Shown here piece after piece: positions 10,290 to 20,438 of a DNA stretch of 62,314 bases. Both the position numbers and the translations under genes were made by a program. The stretch is from Alteromonas sp. IB21 (GTDB lineage: Bacteria; Pseudomonadota; Gammaproteobacteria; Enterobacterales; Alteromonadaceae), in NCBI RefSeq assembly GCF_016405965.1, contig NZ_JAEFCD010000031.1, positions 1-62,314 on the forward strand, in the 5' to 3' direction. The notes beneath the pieces are model-generated. The model did no database searches and was not told where the DNA came from. It saw only the letters and a list, made by a program, of their open reading frames with translations. Numbering within the stretch: position 1 is the stretch's first letter; every line of letters begins with the position of its first letter.

Positions 10290-10424
10290 GGCGGTAGGGT
10301 CCTTTCTGTCGTCGACTATTTTAGATGAATAGTTCGTATAGGGTTGATACTAAACGGGCCGATACGCAAACTGCATCGGCCTTTTGAGCATTGTAAAAAG
10401 CGCTCGCGAGACTTATAAGCTTGA

Positions 10425-11894
10425 TTACATCGACAAGCCTGGGCTTAATTTGCTCGGCATGGCGACTTTATCAAGCTCAACTGATGCAACGGGGTACGCA
10501 CAGTAGTCAGCCGCATAAAACGCGCTTGCTCTGTGGTTACCGCTGTCGCCTACACCACCAAATGGCGCAGCACTGCTTGCACCTGTAATCGGTCGGTTCC
10601 AGTTTACGATACCAGCGCGAATGCGCGCAAAGAAGTAGCGATAATCTTCTTCATTATCACCTAAAAACCCCGCCGACAAACCAAAGCTTGTGTTGTTCGC
10701 CTCTTCAATGGCAGCATCAAAGTCGTTGTAGCGGATCACCTTAAGCAGTGGGCCGAAATGTTCTTCATCTGGCAGTGACGCAAGCATTTCAGTAACATCG
10801 ATAATGCCTGGGGTCGCGAAGCCTTTGTTTTCGTCTTGTTGCTCAAGGCGAACTAACACTTTACCGCCAAGGTTTTCAAGCTCTTGCTGCGCTTTCACCA
10901 TAAGTGCTGCGGCGTTGCTCGAAATCATTGCACCCATAAAAGGCTGATCTTCAGCATCATAATCGCCAACTTTGATATTTTTCGTAACCTCAATTAAGCG
11001 AGCAAGGATAGCATCGCCTTGCGCGTCGGCTGGCAAGAACAAGCGGCGAGCACAAGTACAGCGCTGACCTGATGTGATGAAAGCAGATTGAACGATATCG
11101 TGAACCGCAGCATCAACATCGGCTACGTCTTTTACGATTAGCGGGTTATTACCGCCCATTTCCAACGCTAAAATTTTGCCAGGATGACCAGCAAACTGCT
11201 CGTGTAAAATCCTTCCTGTGCGCGAACTTCCGGTAAAGAATAGGCCGTCAATATCGCTATGGGATGCCAATGCTTTACCCGTTTCCACTTCACCTTGTAC
11301 AAGATTAAGTACACCGGCAGGGAGGCCTGCCGCTTCCCATAGTTTCACCATTTCTTGTGCAACCATAGGGGTTAAATCGCTTGGCTTAAACACAACGGTA
11401 TTGCCGGCAATAAGTGCAGGGACAATGTGCCCATTAGGAAGGTGACCCGGGAAATTGTAAGGGCCGAAAACCGCGACAACACCATGCGGCTTGTGTCGAA
11501 TGAACGCTTTACCCACGGGCATCGGGTTTTCTACATTGCCCGTACGCTCAAAGTAAGCCTTTTCCGAGATGCCGATTTTACCCATCATGGCACCCACTTC
11601 CGTGGCCGTCTCCCACTCTGGCTTACCGGTTTCTTTTGCCATTACCTGCGCAAGATGCGCTTTAGCTTCTTCTAGCTTAGCGCCGTAAACCTTGATAATT
11701 TCAAGACGCGCTTCAACGGTTTTCATACTCCACGCTGGAAGTGCAGCTCGAGCGGCCTTAATCGCATCATCGATTTGAGCGGCAGTCGCAGACTTACCTT
11801 CCCAAATGACTTCGTTTTTTGCAGGGTCAATTGACGCTAAGTCGTGACCTTGACCGGCAACCCATTCACCGTTGATAAAATGTGTATGTAGCAT
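10425..11894 (-). CDS. astD: Succinylglutamate-semialdehyde dehydrogenase
   Basis: A 489-residue NAD-dependent aldehyde dehydrogenase that oxidises N-succinylglutamate semialdehyde to N-succinylglutamate, step four of the arginine succinyltransferase pathway. The catalytic Cys is in [10 protein letters not shown], the general-base Glu is in [10 protein letters not shown], and the GS(S)RTGR cofactor segment is present. The longest reading frame adds 22 residues that overlap astA. I chose [11 protein letters not shown] because AAAGGA sits about 8 bases before this ATG and it leaves a 13-base gap after the astA stop. Confidence 0.96.
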   Translation of the reverse strand: MLHTHFINGEWVAGQGHDLASIDPAKNEVIWEGKSATAAQIDDAIKAARAALPAWSMKTVEARLEIIKVYGAKLEEAKAHLAQVMAKETGKPEWETATEVGAMMGKIGISEKAYFERTGNVENPMPVGKAFIRHKPHGVVAVFGPYNFPGHLPNGHIVPALIAGNTVVFKPSDLTPMVAQEMVKLWEAAGLPAGVLNLVQGEVETGKALASHSDIDGLFFTGSSRTGRILHEQFAGHPGKILALEMGGNNPLIVKDVADVDAAVHDIVQSAFITSGQRCTCARRLFLPADAQGDAILARLIEVTKNIKVGDYDAEDQPFMGAMISSNAAALMVKAQQELENLGGKVLVRLEQQDENKGFATPGIIDVTEMLASLPDEEHFGPLLKVIRYNDFDAAIEEANNTSFGLSAGFLGDNEEDYRYFFARIRAGIVNWNRPITGASSAAPFGGVGDSGNHRASAFYAADYCAYPVASVELDKVAMPSKLSPGLSM

Positions 11895-11907
11895 AGTGGG
11901 TGTCCTT

Positions 11908-12945
11908 TTAGTCTCTGAATGTAACTGGGGCAAAGCGAACGTACTCGCCCTCTTTGACATTCAATGCAGCAGCCGCTTGGCGAGAAAGCACGGCAACTTG
12001 CTTCTCTTCGCTCACCGTCATCTCGGTGGCAACTGCACGAAAATCGGATATTGATGTATTGATAATGTAGTGAGTCTGGCCTTGAGCCGCCGCGCTATCA
12101 TCAATGGCAACAGGCAGTTTTAAACTAGCCTGAGCGGTGCGGATATGGCTCAAGTTTGCTTCCACCGTTGGGCCGCCGTCGAAAATATCTACGTATCCGC
12201 GACATGAAAATCCCTCTTCTTCTAAAAGCTGAAGTGCAGGACGGGTTTTTTCGTGTACTTCGCCAATCACTTCTTGTGCTTCTTTACTGAGCAGGTTGAC
12301 GTAAATAGGATACTTCGGCATGAGCTCGGCAATGAACACTTTATTGCCTATACCCGTCAGGTAGTCAGCAGTGGGGAAGTCCATGGAGAAAAAATGGGTT
12401 TCCAGCCATTCCCAAAATGGAGAGCGACCTTTCTCATCGCTCACACCACGCATCTCAGCAATTACTGTTTCTGAGAAGCGCTCGCGGTGCTCCATCATGA
12501 ACAAGAAGCGAACCTTAGAAAGAAAGCGGCCGTTAATGCCGCCGCGAGCTTGTTCACGAAGGAATAGCGTGCATATTTCAGTCACCCCGGTGTAGTCATT
12601 ACAAAACGTAAGAATATCTACCGTATTGTGAATGTTGAGTTCGCGAGACGCATGCACAACTTTGCTAAGATGGTAGTGATAGAACGCATCTTCTATGCCA
12701 ACAGCAGCTTCAATTCCTGTTGTCCCCACTACTGTGCCGGTAGTGGTATCTTCCATAACAAACAGGTACGACTCATCGCCAGGTTCAGTGACGTTAGGTT
12801 TGTTGAACGCAGTCTCTGCACGATCAATTTTACGCTGTAAAAGCTCGTCGTTAACGGGCAAAGACGTAAAGCCAATGCCCGATTCAACGGCGATTTCCTT
12901 AAGCGCGTTATAGTCGGCCTTCGTGATAGGGCGAATGATATTCAT
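11908..12945 (-). CDS. astA: Arginine N-succinyltransferase
   Basis: A 345-residue AstA that transfers succinyl from succinyl-CoA to arginine and commits it to the AST pathway. It is recognised from [19 protein letters not shown] at the N-terminus, the GNAT-like fold and the conserved block [20 protein letters not shown]. The length equals the E. coli enzyme (344). It is the second gene of the astC-astA-astD run, 20 bases after astC. astB (succinylarginine dihydrolase) and astE are not in the window. Confidence 0.97.
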   Translation of the reverse strand: MNIIRPITKADYNALKEIAVESGIGFTSLPVNDELLQRKIDRAETAFNKPNVTEPGDESYLFVMEDTTTGTVVGTTGIEAAVGIEDAFYHYHLSKVVHASRELNIHNTVDILTFCNDYTGVTEICTLFLREQARGGINGRFLSKVRFLFMMEHRERFSETVIAEMRGVSDEKGRSPFWEWLETHFFSMDFPTADYLTGIGNKVFIAELMPKYPIYVNLLSKEAQEVIGEVHEKTRPALQLLEEEGFSCRGYVDIFDGGPTVEANLSHIRTAQASLKLPVAIDDSAAAQGQTHYIINTSISDFRAVATEMTVSEEKQVAVLSRQAAAALNVKEGEYVRFAPVTFRD

Positions 12946-12965
12946 GTTCGCTACTCGTGTTGTAA

Positions 12966-14174
12966 TTATTCGGCGTTTACAACGGCGGCAACGGCGCGCT
13001 CAAAACGTGCAAGACCTTCTTTAATGTCTTCATCAGGGATGATGAGTGAAGGCGCAAAACGAATTACGTTCATACCGGCTATCAGACACATAAGATGTTC
13101 TTTTGTCGCTGCCATCATGAAGTCACGGGCACGACCTTGATATTTTTCATTTAGCGCGCAACCAAGCAGCATGCCTTGACCACGAATTTCCTCAAATACG
13201 TTGTACTTCTCGTTAATCGCACCTAATAGCTCGCGGAAAAGCGCTTCTTTTTTAAGCACTCCTTGTAGTACTTCAGGCTGATTAATTATATCTAGCGCTT
13301 TTTCTGCTACCGCACATGCCAGTGGGTTACCACCATAGGTACTGCCGTGCGTACCAGGCTTAAGGTGTGCCGCAATCTCAGTGGTGGTAAGCATGGCACC
13401 AATTGGGAAACCGCCACCAAGAGATTTCGCTGTTGTTAAGATATCCGGGGTTACGCCAAGACCCATGTACGCGTAAAGGTGACCAGTACGCCCTACGCCT
13501 GACTGAACTTCATCAAAAATAAGCAGAGCATTATGCTTGTCGCAAAGTTCACGTACGCCTTTTACGAAATCTACATCAGGTGGAATAATTCCACCTTCGC
13601 CTTGAAGAGGCTCCATCATCACTGCACAGGTTTTGTCAGAGATAAGTGCTTCAAAGGCAGCAAGATCGTTATAGTCACAGTGATCAACGGCGCCAGGTTT
13701 AGGGCCAAAGCCGTCAGAGTAAGCGGCTTGACCACCTACTGTTACGGTAAAGAAAGTACGGCCGTGAAAACCTTTGTTAAACGCAATGATTTGGTTCTTG
13801 TCTTCACCGTGCTTATCAAGTGCCCAACGACGGGCTAGTTTTAATGCTGCTTCGTTGGCTTCTGCGCCTGAATTAGCAAAATAAACTTTGTCAGAAAAGG
13901 TGGCGTCGTTTAGCTTTTTGGCTAGGCGAAGCGCTGGCTCATTGGTGAATACGTTACTCAAATGCCAAAGCTTGCTGCCTTGTTCGTTAAGCGCTTTAAC
14001 TAGCTCAGGGTGGCAGTGACCTAAAACGTTTACTGCAATACCGCCTGCAAAGTCGATGTACTCAGCTCCATCTTGGTCCCATACTCGAGAACCTTCACCG
14101 CGAACAGGAACCATATCTGCTGGGCTATAGTTAGGGACCATTACATCATCAAATGTAGCGCGAGTTACGTTCAT
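12966..14174 (-). CDS. astC: Acetylornithine/succinylornithine aminotransferase
   Basis: A 402-residue class-III PLP aminotransferase with PLP lysine K250 ([15 protein letters not shown]), the [13 protein letters not shown] block and the [10 protein letters not shown] phosphate-binding loop. It first-steps the operon with astA and astD, so it must act on succinylornithine. In this order of bacteria one enzyme often also serves as ArgD in synthesis, and no separate argD is seen with the argCBFGHA cluster. Ribosome site AGAGGTAA lies just before the ATG. The name argD would be equally defensible. Confidence 0.93.
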   Translation of the reverse strand: MNVTRATFDDVMVPNYSPADMVPVRGEGSRVWDQDGAEYIDFAGGIAVNVLGHCHPELVKALNEQGSKLWHLSNVFTNEPALRLAKKLNDATFSDKVYFANSGAEANEAALKLARRWALDKHGEDKNQIIAFNKGFHGRTFFTVTVGGQAAYSDGFGPKPGAVDHCDYNDLAAFEALISDKTCAVMMEPLQGEGGIIPPDVDFVKGVRELCDKHNALLIFDEVQSGVGRTGHLYAYMGLGVTPDILTTAKSLGGGFPIGAMLTTTEIAAHLKPGTHGSTYGGNPLACAVAEKALDIINQPEVLQGVLKKEALFRELLGAINEKYNVFEEIRGQGMLLGCALNEKYQGRARDFMMAATKEHLMCLIAGMNVIRFAPSLIIPDEDIKEGLARFERAVAAVVNAE

Positions 14175-14636
14175 CTTTGTTACCTCTGCATTGGGCGCTA
14201 AATCACACTATGTGGGTGTGCTCGTCAAAAGTGGTCGATAATGTCGACCTACTCTCCTTCACGACACATTGTTTCAGCGCATAAAAACTAATCGGATTTG
14301 GTTTACAGTATGCCATTTCTTTTAACATTTGTCTTCTTTCAAAAAGGCTGCAGCCCTTTATTTATAAGGACTGTGGCTCAATTTGCAGGAAAAGTGAATA
14401 ACTATTAACTGCTGGGCTATATCATTTAGTAATAATCGCGAATTAGCGCATGACAAGCATGGCATGTGGGGTTTTATGGGCTGTTGAGTAGGCAAATCAA
14501 AGGCGTGGGCGACCCATGACCAATCGAATCAACTAGCCTCGAGCAGGCGATAGTATAAGAAAACGCGTATTTCTATTTTAAAAGGGATAACTGGGCACCT
14601 AGTTGCATAAAGACTGCATGAATATCCACTAAAATT
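14175..14636 (-). promoter_or_regulatory. Upstream region of the ast operon
   Basis: A 462-base spacer between HDOD and astC (both minus strand). It contains a near-consensus ARG box (separate entry) and, at 14341-14360, a GGCTGCAGCC palindrome flanked by A/T runs that could form a weak stem in the leader. No coding sequence is convincing here. I could not fix the astC promoter. Confidence 0.45.
14394..14409. promoter_or_regulatory. Putative ArgR-binding ARG box of the ast operon
   Basis: The sequence GTGAATAACTATTAAC matches the ARG-box core TGAAT-wwww-ATTCA at nine of ten arm positions, the exception being ATTAA for ATTCA. It lies about 220 bases upstream of astC. ArgR is known to control ast operons in enteric bacteria. 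Only one box is clear, whereas ArgR hexamers normally use pairs. Confidence 0.45.
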
Positions 14637-15803
14637 TTAATGATTTTCTTCGTTTTTAACCAATGGCAGGGTGAAAATATCTATTGATTTGAGCTTTTCA
14701 AGCGCGCCACTGGGGAATTTTTGCTCGTTGAAAAGCGGCTTAACGTCTTTCATTTCTACCAGCTTAAGCTGGTGCAACATTCTTATTTGCGTGTACGTTC
14801 GCGATTGATATAACGCTTTACAAAGCGTCCCCCGCTCCGCGGGCGTTTTACTTGCGCATGCGCGCATGGAAGAGGCGATTGGCAATCGTTTTAACTGCAT
14901 CCACTCCAATATATCAGCACTCACCGCATCCGCAAATTCTTGTTGCATAGCAATGAGATGATTGGCTGAGGGGCCTATTTTAAGTAAGGCCTCGTGCCTT
15001 TTTTGCTCTTTATCTTTTTGACATTCTTGTAGTAGGTGAAGTTGAATTTTATCAAATAGTTTGAAATAAAGCCGCGTAACCGCACAGCGGCCTAAGTTGC
15101 TCAATACGCCTAACGTGTAGGCTTCATTTCTGCTGCCTTCACTCAACTTGGCTATCTGCTTTGCCGTAAGGGCAACACCCGTGGCGTATTGGGTCAGCTT
15201 TTGTTTGATAAGCGGATGCGGATCGGTAATTTGCGGCATTGCGCGTTTCAATATAAGCGAAGGAATTAACGTGCGCAGGTTTTCTATGCCTAAAAAGCTG
15301 AGTGCAGTGCGTAGCGTTTCAACGATAATGATGCGACCGCGTGAGTCTTTGCGTCTGAACTGAGGCGTGTTCACAATGTCGATAAGTTCATCGTAAAGCC
15401 ATGGCATAGTGGCTGCTATGGGTTCTAATTTGGATACCGTGCATGCTTTGACAGAGAGGGCGTCAAGCAGTTCACCGATGTTTTCCGGTAAATTAAGAAC
15501 GGTATGAACCAGCTCATCGGTCGCGTTCAATTGCTCGGTCAGTTCATCGAGTAATACTTCATGAAGCTGGTGGCTAACGGATTCTAGGTAGGACGCTTCC
15601 GTTTTTTCTTGCAGACGTTTATTTTCAATCGCAATTTTTTCAACGTTTAAAAGTAATCTGCGCGCATCCCCTTGTTCAGACTGCTCGAAAGTTACTTCAC
15701 CCACTCGACGCTTTCCTAGCATTTCAAACACCCGTTCGGGCGATATGAGCAAATTTTCGAAACGATCATCTATCGTGGGCGATGACGTTGCCCCCATTGT
15801 CAT
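14637..15803 (-). CDS. HDOD domain signalling protein
   Basis: A protein of about 388 residues with an HDOD domain (an HD-superfamily relative without the metal-binding HD pair) covering roughly residues 95-290, seen in YDELIDIVNTPQFRRKDSRG, ENLRTLIPSLILKRAM and SNLGRCAVTRLYFKLF. An N-terminal helical stretch of about 80 residues precedes it. HDOD proteins act in signalling, often linked to c-di-GMP, twitching or stress, but no partner is evident. The longest frame begins earlier, at 15857. I chose the ATG at 15803 because GGAG precedes it by about 10 bases; a second ATG lies two codons further on. Confidence 0.85.
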   Translation of the reverse strand: MTMGATSSPTIDDRFENLLISPERVFEMLGKRRVGEVTFEQSEQGDARRLLLNVEKIAIENKRLQEKTEASYLESVSHQLHEVLLDELTEQLNATDELVHTVLNLPENIGELLDALSVKACTVSKLEPIAATMPWLYDELIDIVNTPQFRRKDSRGRIIIVETLRTALSFLGIENLRTLIPSLILKRAMPQITDPHPLIKQKLTQYATGVALTAKQIAKLSEGSRNEAYTLGVLSNLGRCAVTRLYFKLFDKIQLHLLQECQKDKEQKRHEALLKIGPSANHLIAMQQEFADAVSADILEWMQLKRLPIASSMRACASKTPAERGTLCKALYQSRTYTQIRMLHQLKLVEMKDVKPLFNEQKFPSGALEKLKSIDIFTLPLVKNEENH

Positions 15804-16094
15804 TGTAAAAGCTCTCCTGCTCGTAACTTTTTGGTGAACGGCAATATTATCGTACATCAGAGACCTTATCGTTCTCGCAATAGCAAGACGTTAAATAATG
15901 GTTTTCTTAAAAGGCGATAGGGTCTGTAGTAATCGCTGATAATGTATTTACGTTTAAACGTTTTGTTTAAATATACTGTCAGTACTAAACAGATTTAAGA
16001 AAGTTAAACGAAAAATCAGTGAATTGCGAGTTTTACCGGCCTTCAAGCGTAACCTTTCACACTATGAAAGCGTATCGGCTTCATTGAAATTTTC
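15804..16094. other. Spacer between HDOD gene and pabA
   Basis: No gene is visible. The spacer contains a perfect 12-base palindrome ACGTTTAAACGT at 15950-15961, about 150 bases upstream of the HDOD start. It could be an operator but matches no motif I can name. Confidence 0.3.
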
Positions 16095-16679
16095 TTAAGA
16101 CGTTTTGAACTGTAAAAACGCATTTAATACACTGTGACCGTGTTCGGTGAGTAAAGACTCGGGGTGATATTGTACGCCCCAAATAGGATGATACTTATGA
16201 GAAACTGCCATGATTTCTCTAGCGCCGTGGGCGGTTTCACACCATGCATCAACACGAAGTGAGGTCGGTACCGATGCGGGTTCTAACACCAACGAATGGT
16301 AGCGTGTTACGTTGAACGTTTCAGGCAAACCTTCAAATAGACCGGTATTGTTATGCATTAACGTAGATACTTTCCCATGCTTAATTTCTTGTGCGCCTAC
16401 CACGTGAGCGCCAAATACTTGGCCAATGGCTTGGTGACCTAAGCAAACACCAAGAATAGGTATCTTACCGGCAAAATGTTCGATTGCAGCTAGGCTGATA
16501 CCAGCCTCGTTAGGTGTGCATGGGCCAGGGGAGATAACAAGCTGACAAGGCGCTACGCGCGAGATGTCTTCAATGCTAAGGGCGTTGTTTCGCACCACTT
16601 CGACATCAGCACCAAGCTCTGTAAAATAACGAGCGAGGTTATGGGTAAACGAATCGAAGTTATCAATTAACAGCAACAC
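16095..16679 (-). CDS. pabA: Aminodeoxychorismate/anthranilate synthase glutamine amidotransferase
   Basis: A 194-residue class-I glutamine amidotransferase with the triad C79 (GVCLGHQAIG), H172 and E174 (VQYHPES). It supplies ammonia to PabB for folate synthesis and possibly to TrpE as well. Position beside trpS and the ast/argD gene matches the chromosomal pabA of enterics, Vibrio and Shewanella rather than a trp operon, so pabA is preferred over trpG. Translation appears to start at GTG (GTG-TTG-CTG), with AAGGA 11 bases upstream. Confidence 0.88.
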   Translation of the reverse strand: MLLLIDNFDSFTHNLARYFTELGADVEVVRNNALSIEDISRVAPCQLVISPGPCTPNEAGISLAAIEHFAGKIPILGVCLGHQAIGQVFGAHVVGAQEIKHGKVSTLMHNNTGLFEGLPETFNVTRYHSLVLEPASVPTSLRVDAWCETAHGAREIMAVSHKYHPIWGVQYHPESLLTEHGHSVLNAFLQFKTS

Positions 16680-16723
16680 AGCAGCGCTAATCCTTGGTAT
16701 ATCTAAAGTGCGAGATTCATATT

Positions 16724-16750
16724 CATGAAGAGTTCAAGGAACTCTTCATG
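16724..16750. promoter_or_regulatory. Perfect hairpin between trpS and pabA
   Basis: A perfect 12-base inverted repeat, CATGAAGAGTTC and its complement, with a 3-base loop, in the 98-base gap between trpS and pabA. On the transcribed (minus) strand no T tract follows, so it is not a standard terminator. It may stabilise or process the mRNA. Confidence 0.55.
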
Positions 16751-16777
16751 CTTATTAACGTTTAGCTTAGAGACAGC

Positions 16778-17785
16778 TTATGGCTTAGGAATAAAACCAA
16801 CCGCGTTGTAAACTTTCGCTAGGGTTTCAGCGGCTCTTGCAGACGCTTTGTCGGCACCTTGACGCATAACATCATCAAGGTACGCTCTATCTGCACGAAT
16901 CTCAGCGTAGCGGGTTTGAATCGGTTCGAGTAAGGCAACCACCGCATCTGCAACGTCACCTTTTAGGTGTCCATACATTTTGTCCGTATATTCAGGTTCA
17001 AGCGCTTTTACAGATTTACCCGTGGCAAGAGAGAGCAGAGTAAGCAAGTTCGATACGCCAGGTTTTTCTGTTGGGTTATAGTAAATGTTGGCCTGTTCGT
17101 CAGAGTCGGTCACCGCACGCTTAATTTTCTTAGCCAGCTTTTTAGGGTCTTCTAACAAGCCAATGTAGTTATTCGGGTTGTTGTCTGACTTTGACATTTT
17201 CTTTTCTGGTTCTTGCAGGCTCATGATGCGTGCGCCAAACTCTGGAATATAAGGATCAGGTAAGCGGAAAACGTCGCCGTACAAGTTATTAACACGTGTT
17301 GCGATATCGCGTGTTAACTCAAGGTGCTGTTTTTGATCTTCACCCACGGGTACTTTGTCAGCTTGGTAAAGCAAGATGTCTGCTGCTTGTAATACAGGGT
17401 AGCTATATAAGCCTACGTTGATGTTGTTCTCGTTTTTCGCAGACTTATCTTTAAACTGGGTCATGCGGTTTAGCTCACCCATTTGAGCATAGCAATTTAA
17501 TACCCACGACAGCTGCGCATGCTCTGGCACGTGGGATTGTAAAAAAAGCGTACTCTTTTGTGGGTCAATGCCACAGGCAAGATAAAGAGAAAGGCCATCT
17601 AAACAGGCTTCGGCAAGCTGTTTTGGATCTTGTCTCACAGTAATCGCATGCAAATCTACAATCATATATAGGCAGTCGTGATCGTCCTGCATGGAAACCC
17701 ACTGTTTAAGTGCACCCATATAGTTACCAAGGGTAAGTTGTCCTGAAGGCTGACAGCCACTTAATACAACGGGTTTATTGCTCAT
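16778..17785 (-). CDS. trpS: Tryptophanyl-tRNA synthetase
   Basis: A 335-residue class-I synthetase that charges tRNA-Trp. The HIGH-type signature is TLGNYMG (about 18-24), the KMSKS loop is at 196-200, and the tryptophan pocket block [13 protein letters not shown] is present. It follows rpe by 66 bases. The phosphoglycolate phosphatase gene gph, which separates these two genes in E. coli, is absent. Confidence 0.98.
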   Translation of the reverse strand: MSNKPVVLSGCQPSGQLTLGNYMGALKQWVSMQDDHDCLYMIVDLHAITVRQDPKQLAEACLDGLSLYLACGIDPQKSTLFLQSHVPEHAQLSWVLNCYAQMGELNRMTQFKDKSAKNENNINVGLYSYPVLQAADILLYQADKVPVGEDQKQHLELTRDIATRVNNLYGDVFRLPDPYIPEFGARIMSLQEPEKKMSKSDNNPNNYIGLLEDPKKLAKKIKRAVTDSDEQANIYYNPTEKPGVSNLLTLLSLATGKSVKALEPEYTDKMYGHLKGDVADAVVALLEPIQTRYAEIRADRAYLDDVMRQGADKASARAAETLAKVYNAVGFIPKP

Positions 17786-17851
17786 TTCTTTTTACCTGTA
17801 ATACGTTAAATACTGTTTAAAATAAAGCGCTAGAAAGTTTGGCTTCAAAAA

Positions 17852-18529
17852 TTATGCTTTAGAAAGCGATGCGAGTTCATCGCGCATTTGCGTAATAATA
17901 TCGCTGTAATCGTCTTGAGAAAAAATGGCCGAGCCAGCTACAAACATATCTGCCCCTGCCTCAGCTATAGCGCGAATGTTATCGACTTTTACGCCCCCGT
18001 CAATTTCAATTCGAATATCGTAACCGCTTTCTAATACGCGCTGCTTCACTGCACGTACTTTATCTAATGTGGTGGGTATAAACTTTTGCCCGCCAAAGCC
18101 AGGGTTAACCGACATAATAAGAATGTGATGTAGCTTGTCCATGACATGGTCAAGGTAATGCAGTGATGTGGCTGGGTTAAATACCAGGCCGGGCTTACAC
18201 CCTTTGTCGATGATAAGCTGTAAAGATCGGTCTATGTGTTCAGAGGCTTCTGGATGAAAGCTAATATAGCTAGCCCCCGCATCGGCAAACTTCTCTATTA
18301 AATCATCAACGGGTTTAACCATTAGGTGTACATCGATAGGTGCGGTAATACCGTATTTTCTCAAGGCCTCGCAGATCATCGGTCCAAACGTAAGATTTGG
18401 CACATAGTGATTATCCATAACATCGAAATGCACCACGTCGGCACCGGCCTCTAACACTTTTTCTACGTCCTCTCCCAGTCGGGCGAAGTCGGCAGATAGT
18501 ATTGATGGGGCAATTAAAAATGGTTTCAT
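17852..18529 (-). CDS. rpe: Ribulose-phosphate 3-epimerase
   Basis: A 225-residue TIM-barrel enzyme that interconverts ribulose-5-phosphate and xylulose-5-phosphate in the pentose phosphate pathway. Landmarks are [13 protein letters not shown], the metal residues in [10 protein letters not shown] and DVHLMV, and the phosphate-binding loop VNPGFGGQ. An AAGGA ribosome site precedes the ATG. It heads a minus-strand run rpe-trpS-pabA. Confidence 0.98.
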   Translation of the reverse strand: MKPFLIAPSILSADFARLGEDVEKVLEAGADVVHFDVMDNHYVPNLTFGPMICEALRKYGITAPIDVHLMVKPVDDLIEKFADAGASYISFHPEASEHIDRSLQLIIDKGCKPGLVFNPATSLHYLDHVMDKLHHILIMSVNPGFGGQKFIPTTLDKVRAVKQRVLESGYDIRIEIDGGVKVDNIRAIAEAGADMFVAGSAIFSQDDYSDIITQMRDELASLSKA

Positions 18530-18925
18530 TACGCGTCCTTTTAATCAAAAAACAGCAAGATGCAATGCCGCTTGCGCTTTAGGTTGCGAAAGTTTACCCA
18601 AAACCGAACCTCTTTACTATGTAAAGGATAATTGAGTCGCAATTTCACATGGGTTTATGTTGAACAGTGGCTGTTGCTGTTATGCTCTTTTTTGGTGAGG
18701 GCGCGTTATGTTGGTGCATTTTTGCCCTGCTTCAACCAAAGTGAGTCGCGTAAAAAAATAGCTTAACCTTTAAAATGTAAATATTTATCAATTACTTGAA
18801 TGTCTATTTATATTTTTTTTCACTGAACCATAAACGGGCACCAACTTTGCGTTATCCAGTTCAAAAAGAAAACACAGACAGAAAAAACGAATAACAACAA
18901 GTTTGAATTTGACTGGAGAACACAC
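18530..18925. other. Divergent spacer between rpe and the porin gene
   Basis: A 396-base, AT-rich spacer carrying the rpe and porin promoters. A 6-base inverted repeat, CTTTAC-tat-GTAAAG, lies at 18612-18626. I see no gene and no confidently placed promoter boxes. Confidence 0.4.
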
Positions 18926-19660
18926 ATGAAAACATCTACAAAAAGAACCTTATTAGCCGCTGCTATTTCTTCAGCGTGTCTACTGACTGCAATGCCTAGT
19001 TATGCAGAAGGCGAATTTACTGCTAATGCTGGCGCAACCAGCAACTACATTTGGCGTGGTCTAACACAAACTGTAAACGAAGCGGCTGTTCAAGGCGGTA
19101 TCGACTATGCGCACGAAAGTGGTTTTTATGCAGGTACATGGGCGTCGAACGTAAGTTATGCATCAGATGATATTTACTCATACGAGCATGACGTATACTT
19201 TGGTTTCTCAGGCGAGTCTGATGGTATTGCTTACGACTTCGGTTACCTATACTACAACTATGACGCGGAAGCGGAATTTGATTTTGCAGAAATCTACGGC
19301 TCAGTAGGCATGGGTGGTGTGAGCGTAACCGTTTACTTATTAGCGCACACCGAAGCTGACGAAGCAGAAGGTCAAGATTTTGGCTTTGGCCAGGCTTACT
19401 ACGCATCTCTTGACTATACTACAGAAATTTTGAACGGTACTGAGTTGACTCTGCACGCTGGTTATCACAGCGGTGATTTTGTTGATGCGTTTAACTTTGG
19501 CGACGGTACCGATAGCTATGCCGATTACGGCGTAACCATTGCAAAAGATGGTTTTAGCTTTGCTGTGACTGGCACTAACCTAGATGATGGTGGTGCTGAC
19601 GCACTAGATAACGACGAGTTGAAATTCACTGTAGGTTATTCAGTAGATTTCGAGCTTTAA
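18926..19660 (+). CDS. TorF-like putative outer-membrane porin
   Basis: A 244-residue exported beta-barrel protein with a signal peptide ending near AMPSYA (residue 27). The first mature strands carry SNYIWRGLTQT, the hallmark of the TIGR02001/TorF family, and the rest alternates aromatic and acidic residues and ends in a strand (KFTVGYSVDFEL). It is probably an outer-membrane channel; the substrate is unknown. GGAG lies 7 bases before the ATG. The acidic composition fits a marine bacterium. Confidence 0.88.
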   Translation: MKTSTKRTLLAAAISSACLLTAMPSYAEGEFTANAGATSNYIWRGLTQTVNEAAVQGGIDYAHESGFYAGTWASNVSYASDDIYSYEHDVYFGFSGESDGIAYDFGYLYYNYDAEAEFDFAEIYGSVGMGGVSVTVYLLAHTEADEAEGQDFGFGQAYYASLDYTTEILNGTELTLHAGYHSGDFVDAFNFGDGTDSYADYGVTIAKDGFSFAVTGTNLDDGGADALDNDELKFTVGYSVDFEL

Positions 19661-19710
19661 TATTTAAGGAAGAGGCCATCGGATGGCCCTTTAATAAAAC
19701 GTTGAGTAGA

Positions 19711-19746
19711 AAAGCCTAATGTAATTTCGTTAGGCTTTCATTTTTT
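19711..19746 (+). terminator. Intrinsic terminator after the porin gene
   Basis: AAAGCCTAA and TTAGGCTTT pair across a 10-base loop and are followed by a T-rich tract (CATTTTTT). A second GC hairpin, GGCCATC-g-GATGGCC at 19674-19688, sits just after the stop codon. Confidence 0.8.
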
Positions 19747-19831
19747 AAAAGCAACGCATTTTTAACTTGTTCGTAACCTACTTTTGTCTATAATGAGACT
19801 AAATTTTAAACGAGTGTAAGGGGTGTTGAGG

Positions 19832-20140
19832 ATGAAAGTTCTCCCATTTTTCGCGATATGCGGAGCGGTTGCGCTAGCTAGCGTTGCAGTGACTACTGCG
19901 CCTAAATCACACTCGTCGGTATGCGAATTTCAACCGGTTACCGAATTTAATCCAAAGCTACCCGCAAGCCATGTTCAAAATCAGTGTGCCCGTTACCAAG
20001 AGGGTGTCGAAGAAGTCAGCTGGTTTTCATGGATAGCAGGAAAATCCTTTTCTTTTCAGTTCCACTTTTTAGATCTACTTGAGTTGTTGCACAACGACGA
20101 AGGTAATCGAGATTTCACTTCACCTTCGAAAGACGCCTAA
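19832..20140 (+). CDS. Small exported protein of unknown function
   Basis: A 102-residue protein starting at the ATG preceded by AAGGGG (8 bases upstream); the longer frame from 19823 adds three residues. An N-terminal hydrophobic signal (residues 3-20) is followed by a mature part with just two cysteines, C31 and C52, which could form a disulfide, and an aromatic stretch WFSWIAGKSFSFQFHF. I do not recognise a family. It lies 10 bases before the DUF2970 gene, so the two probably form an operon. Confidence 0.65.
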   Translation: MKVLPFFAICGAVALASVAVTTAPKSHSSVCEFQPVTEFNPKLPASHVQNQCARYQEGVEEVSWFSWIAGKSFSFQFHFLDLLELLHNDEGNRDFTSPSKDA

Positions 20141-20149
20141 GGTAATACG

Positions 20150-20350
20150 ATGCAATCTGGCACTGGGTTTTGGTCAGTTCTAGGTAGTGTGGTAGCAAGT
20201 TTGTTTGGGGTTCAGAGCCACAAAAATTATGAACGTGACTTTACCAAAGGGACCTTTATCAGTTTTGCCGTCATCGGCGTCATTTTAGTCGTACTTTTTG
20301 TGGTTTCATTGTTTATGTTCGTAAAATGGTATACGGGCTATGGCGATTAG
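20150..20350 (+). CDS. DUF2970 small inner-membrane protein
   Basis: A 66-residue protein of the DUF2970 type: an amphipathic start (FWSVLGSVVASLFGVQS), the conserved GVQSHKNYERDF segment, then a single membrane helix (about 37-60). Members are widespread in beta- and gammaproteobacteria with no known role. It is probably co-transcribed with the preceding exported protein and converges on dam. Confidence 0.8.
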   Translation: MQSGTGFWSVLGSVVASLFGVQSHKNYERDFTKGTFISFAVIGVILVVLFVVSLFMFVKWYTGYGD

Positions 20351-20438
20351 TAGTTTGCTTTTCGCCAATGGTGGATGAACCATTTTCTTATTCACTGCGC
20401 ATGCTCTACCTAGTCAAATTTTCACTTAAGAACCTGCG

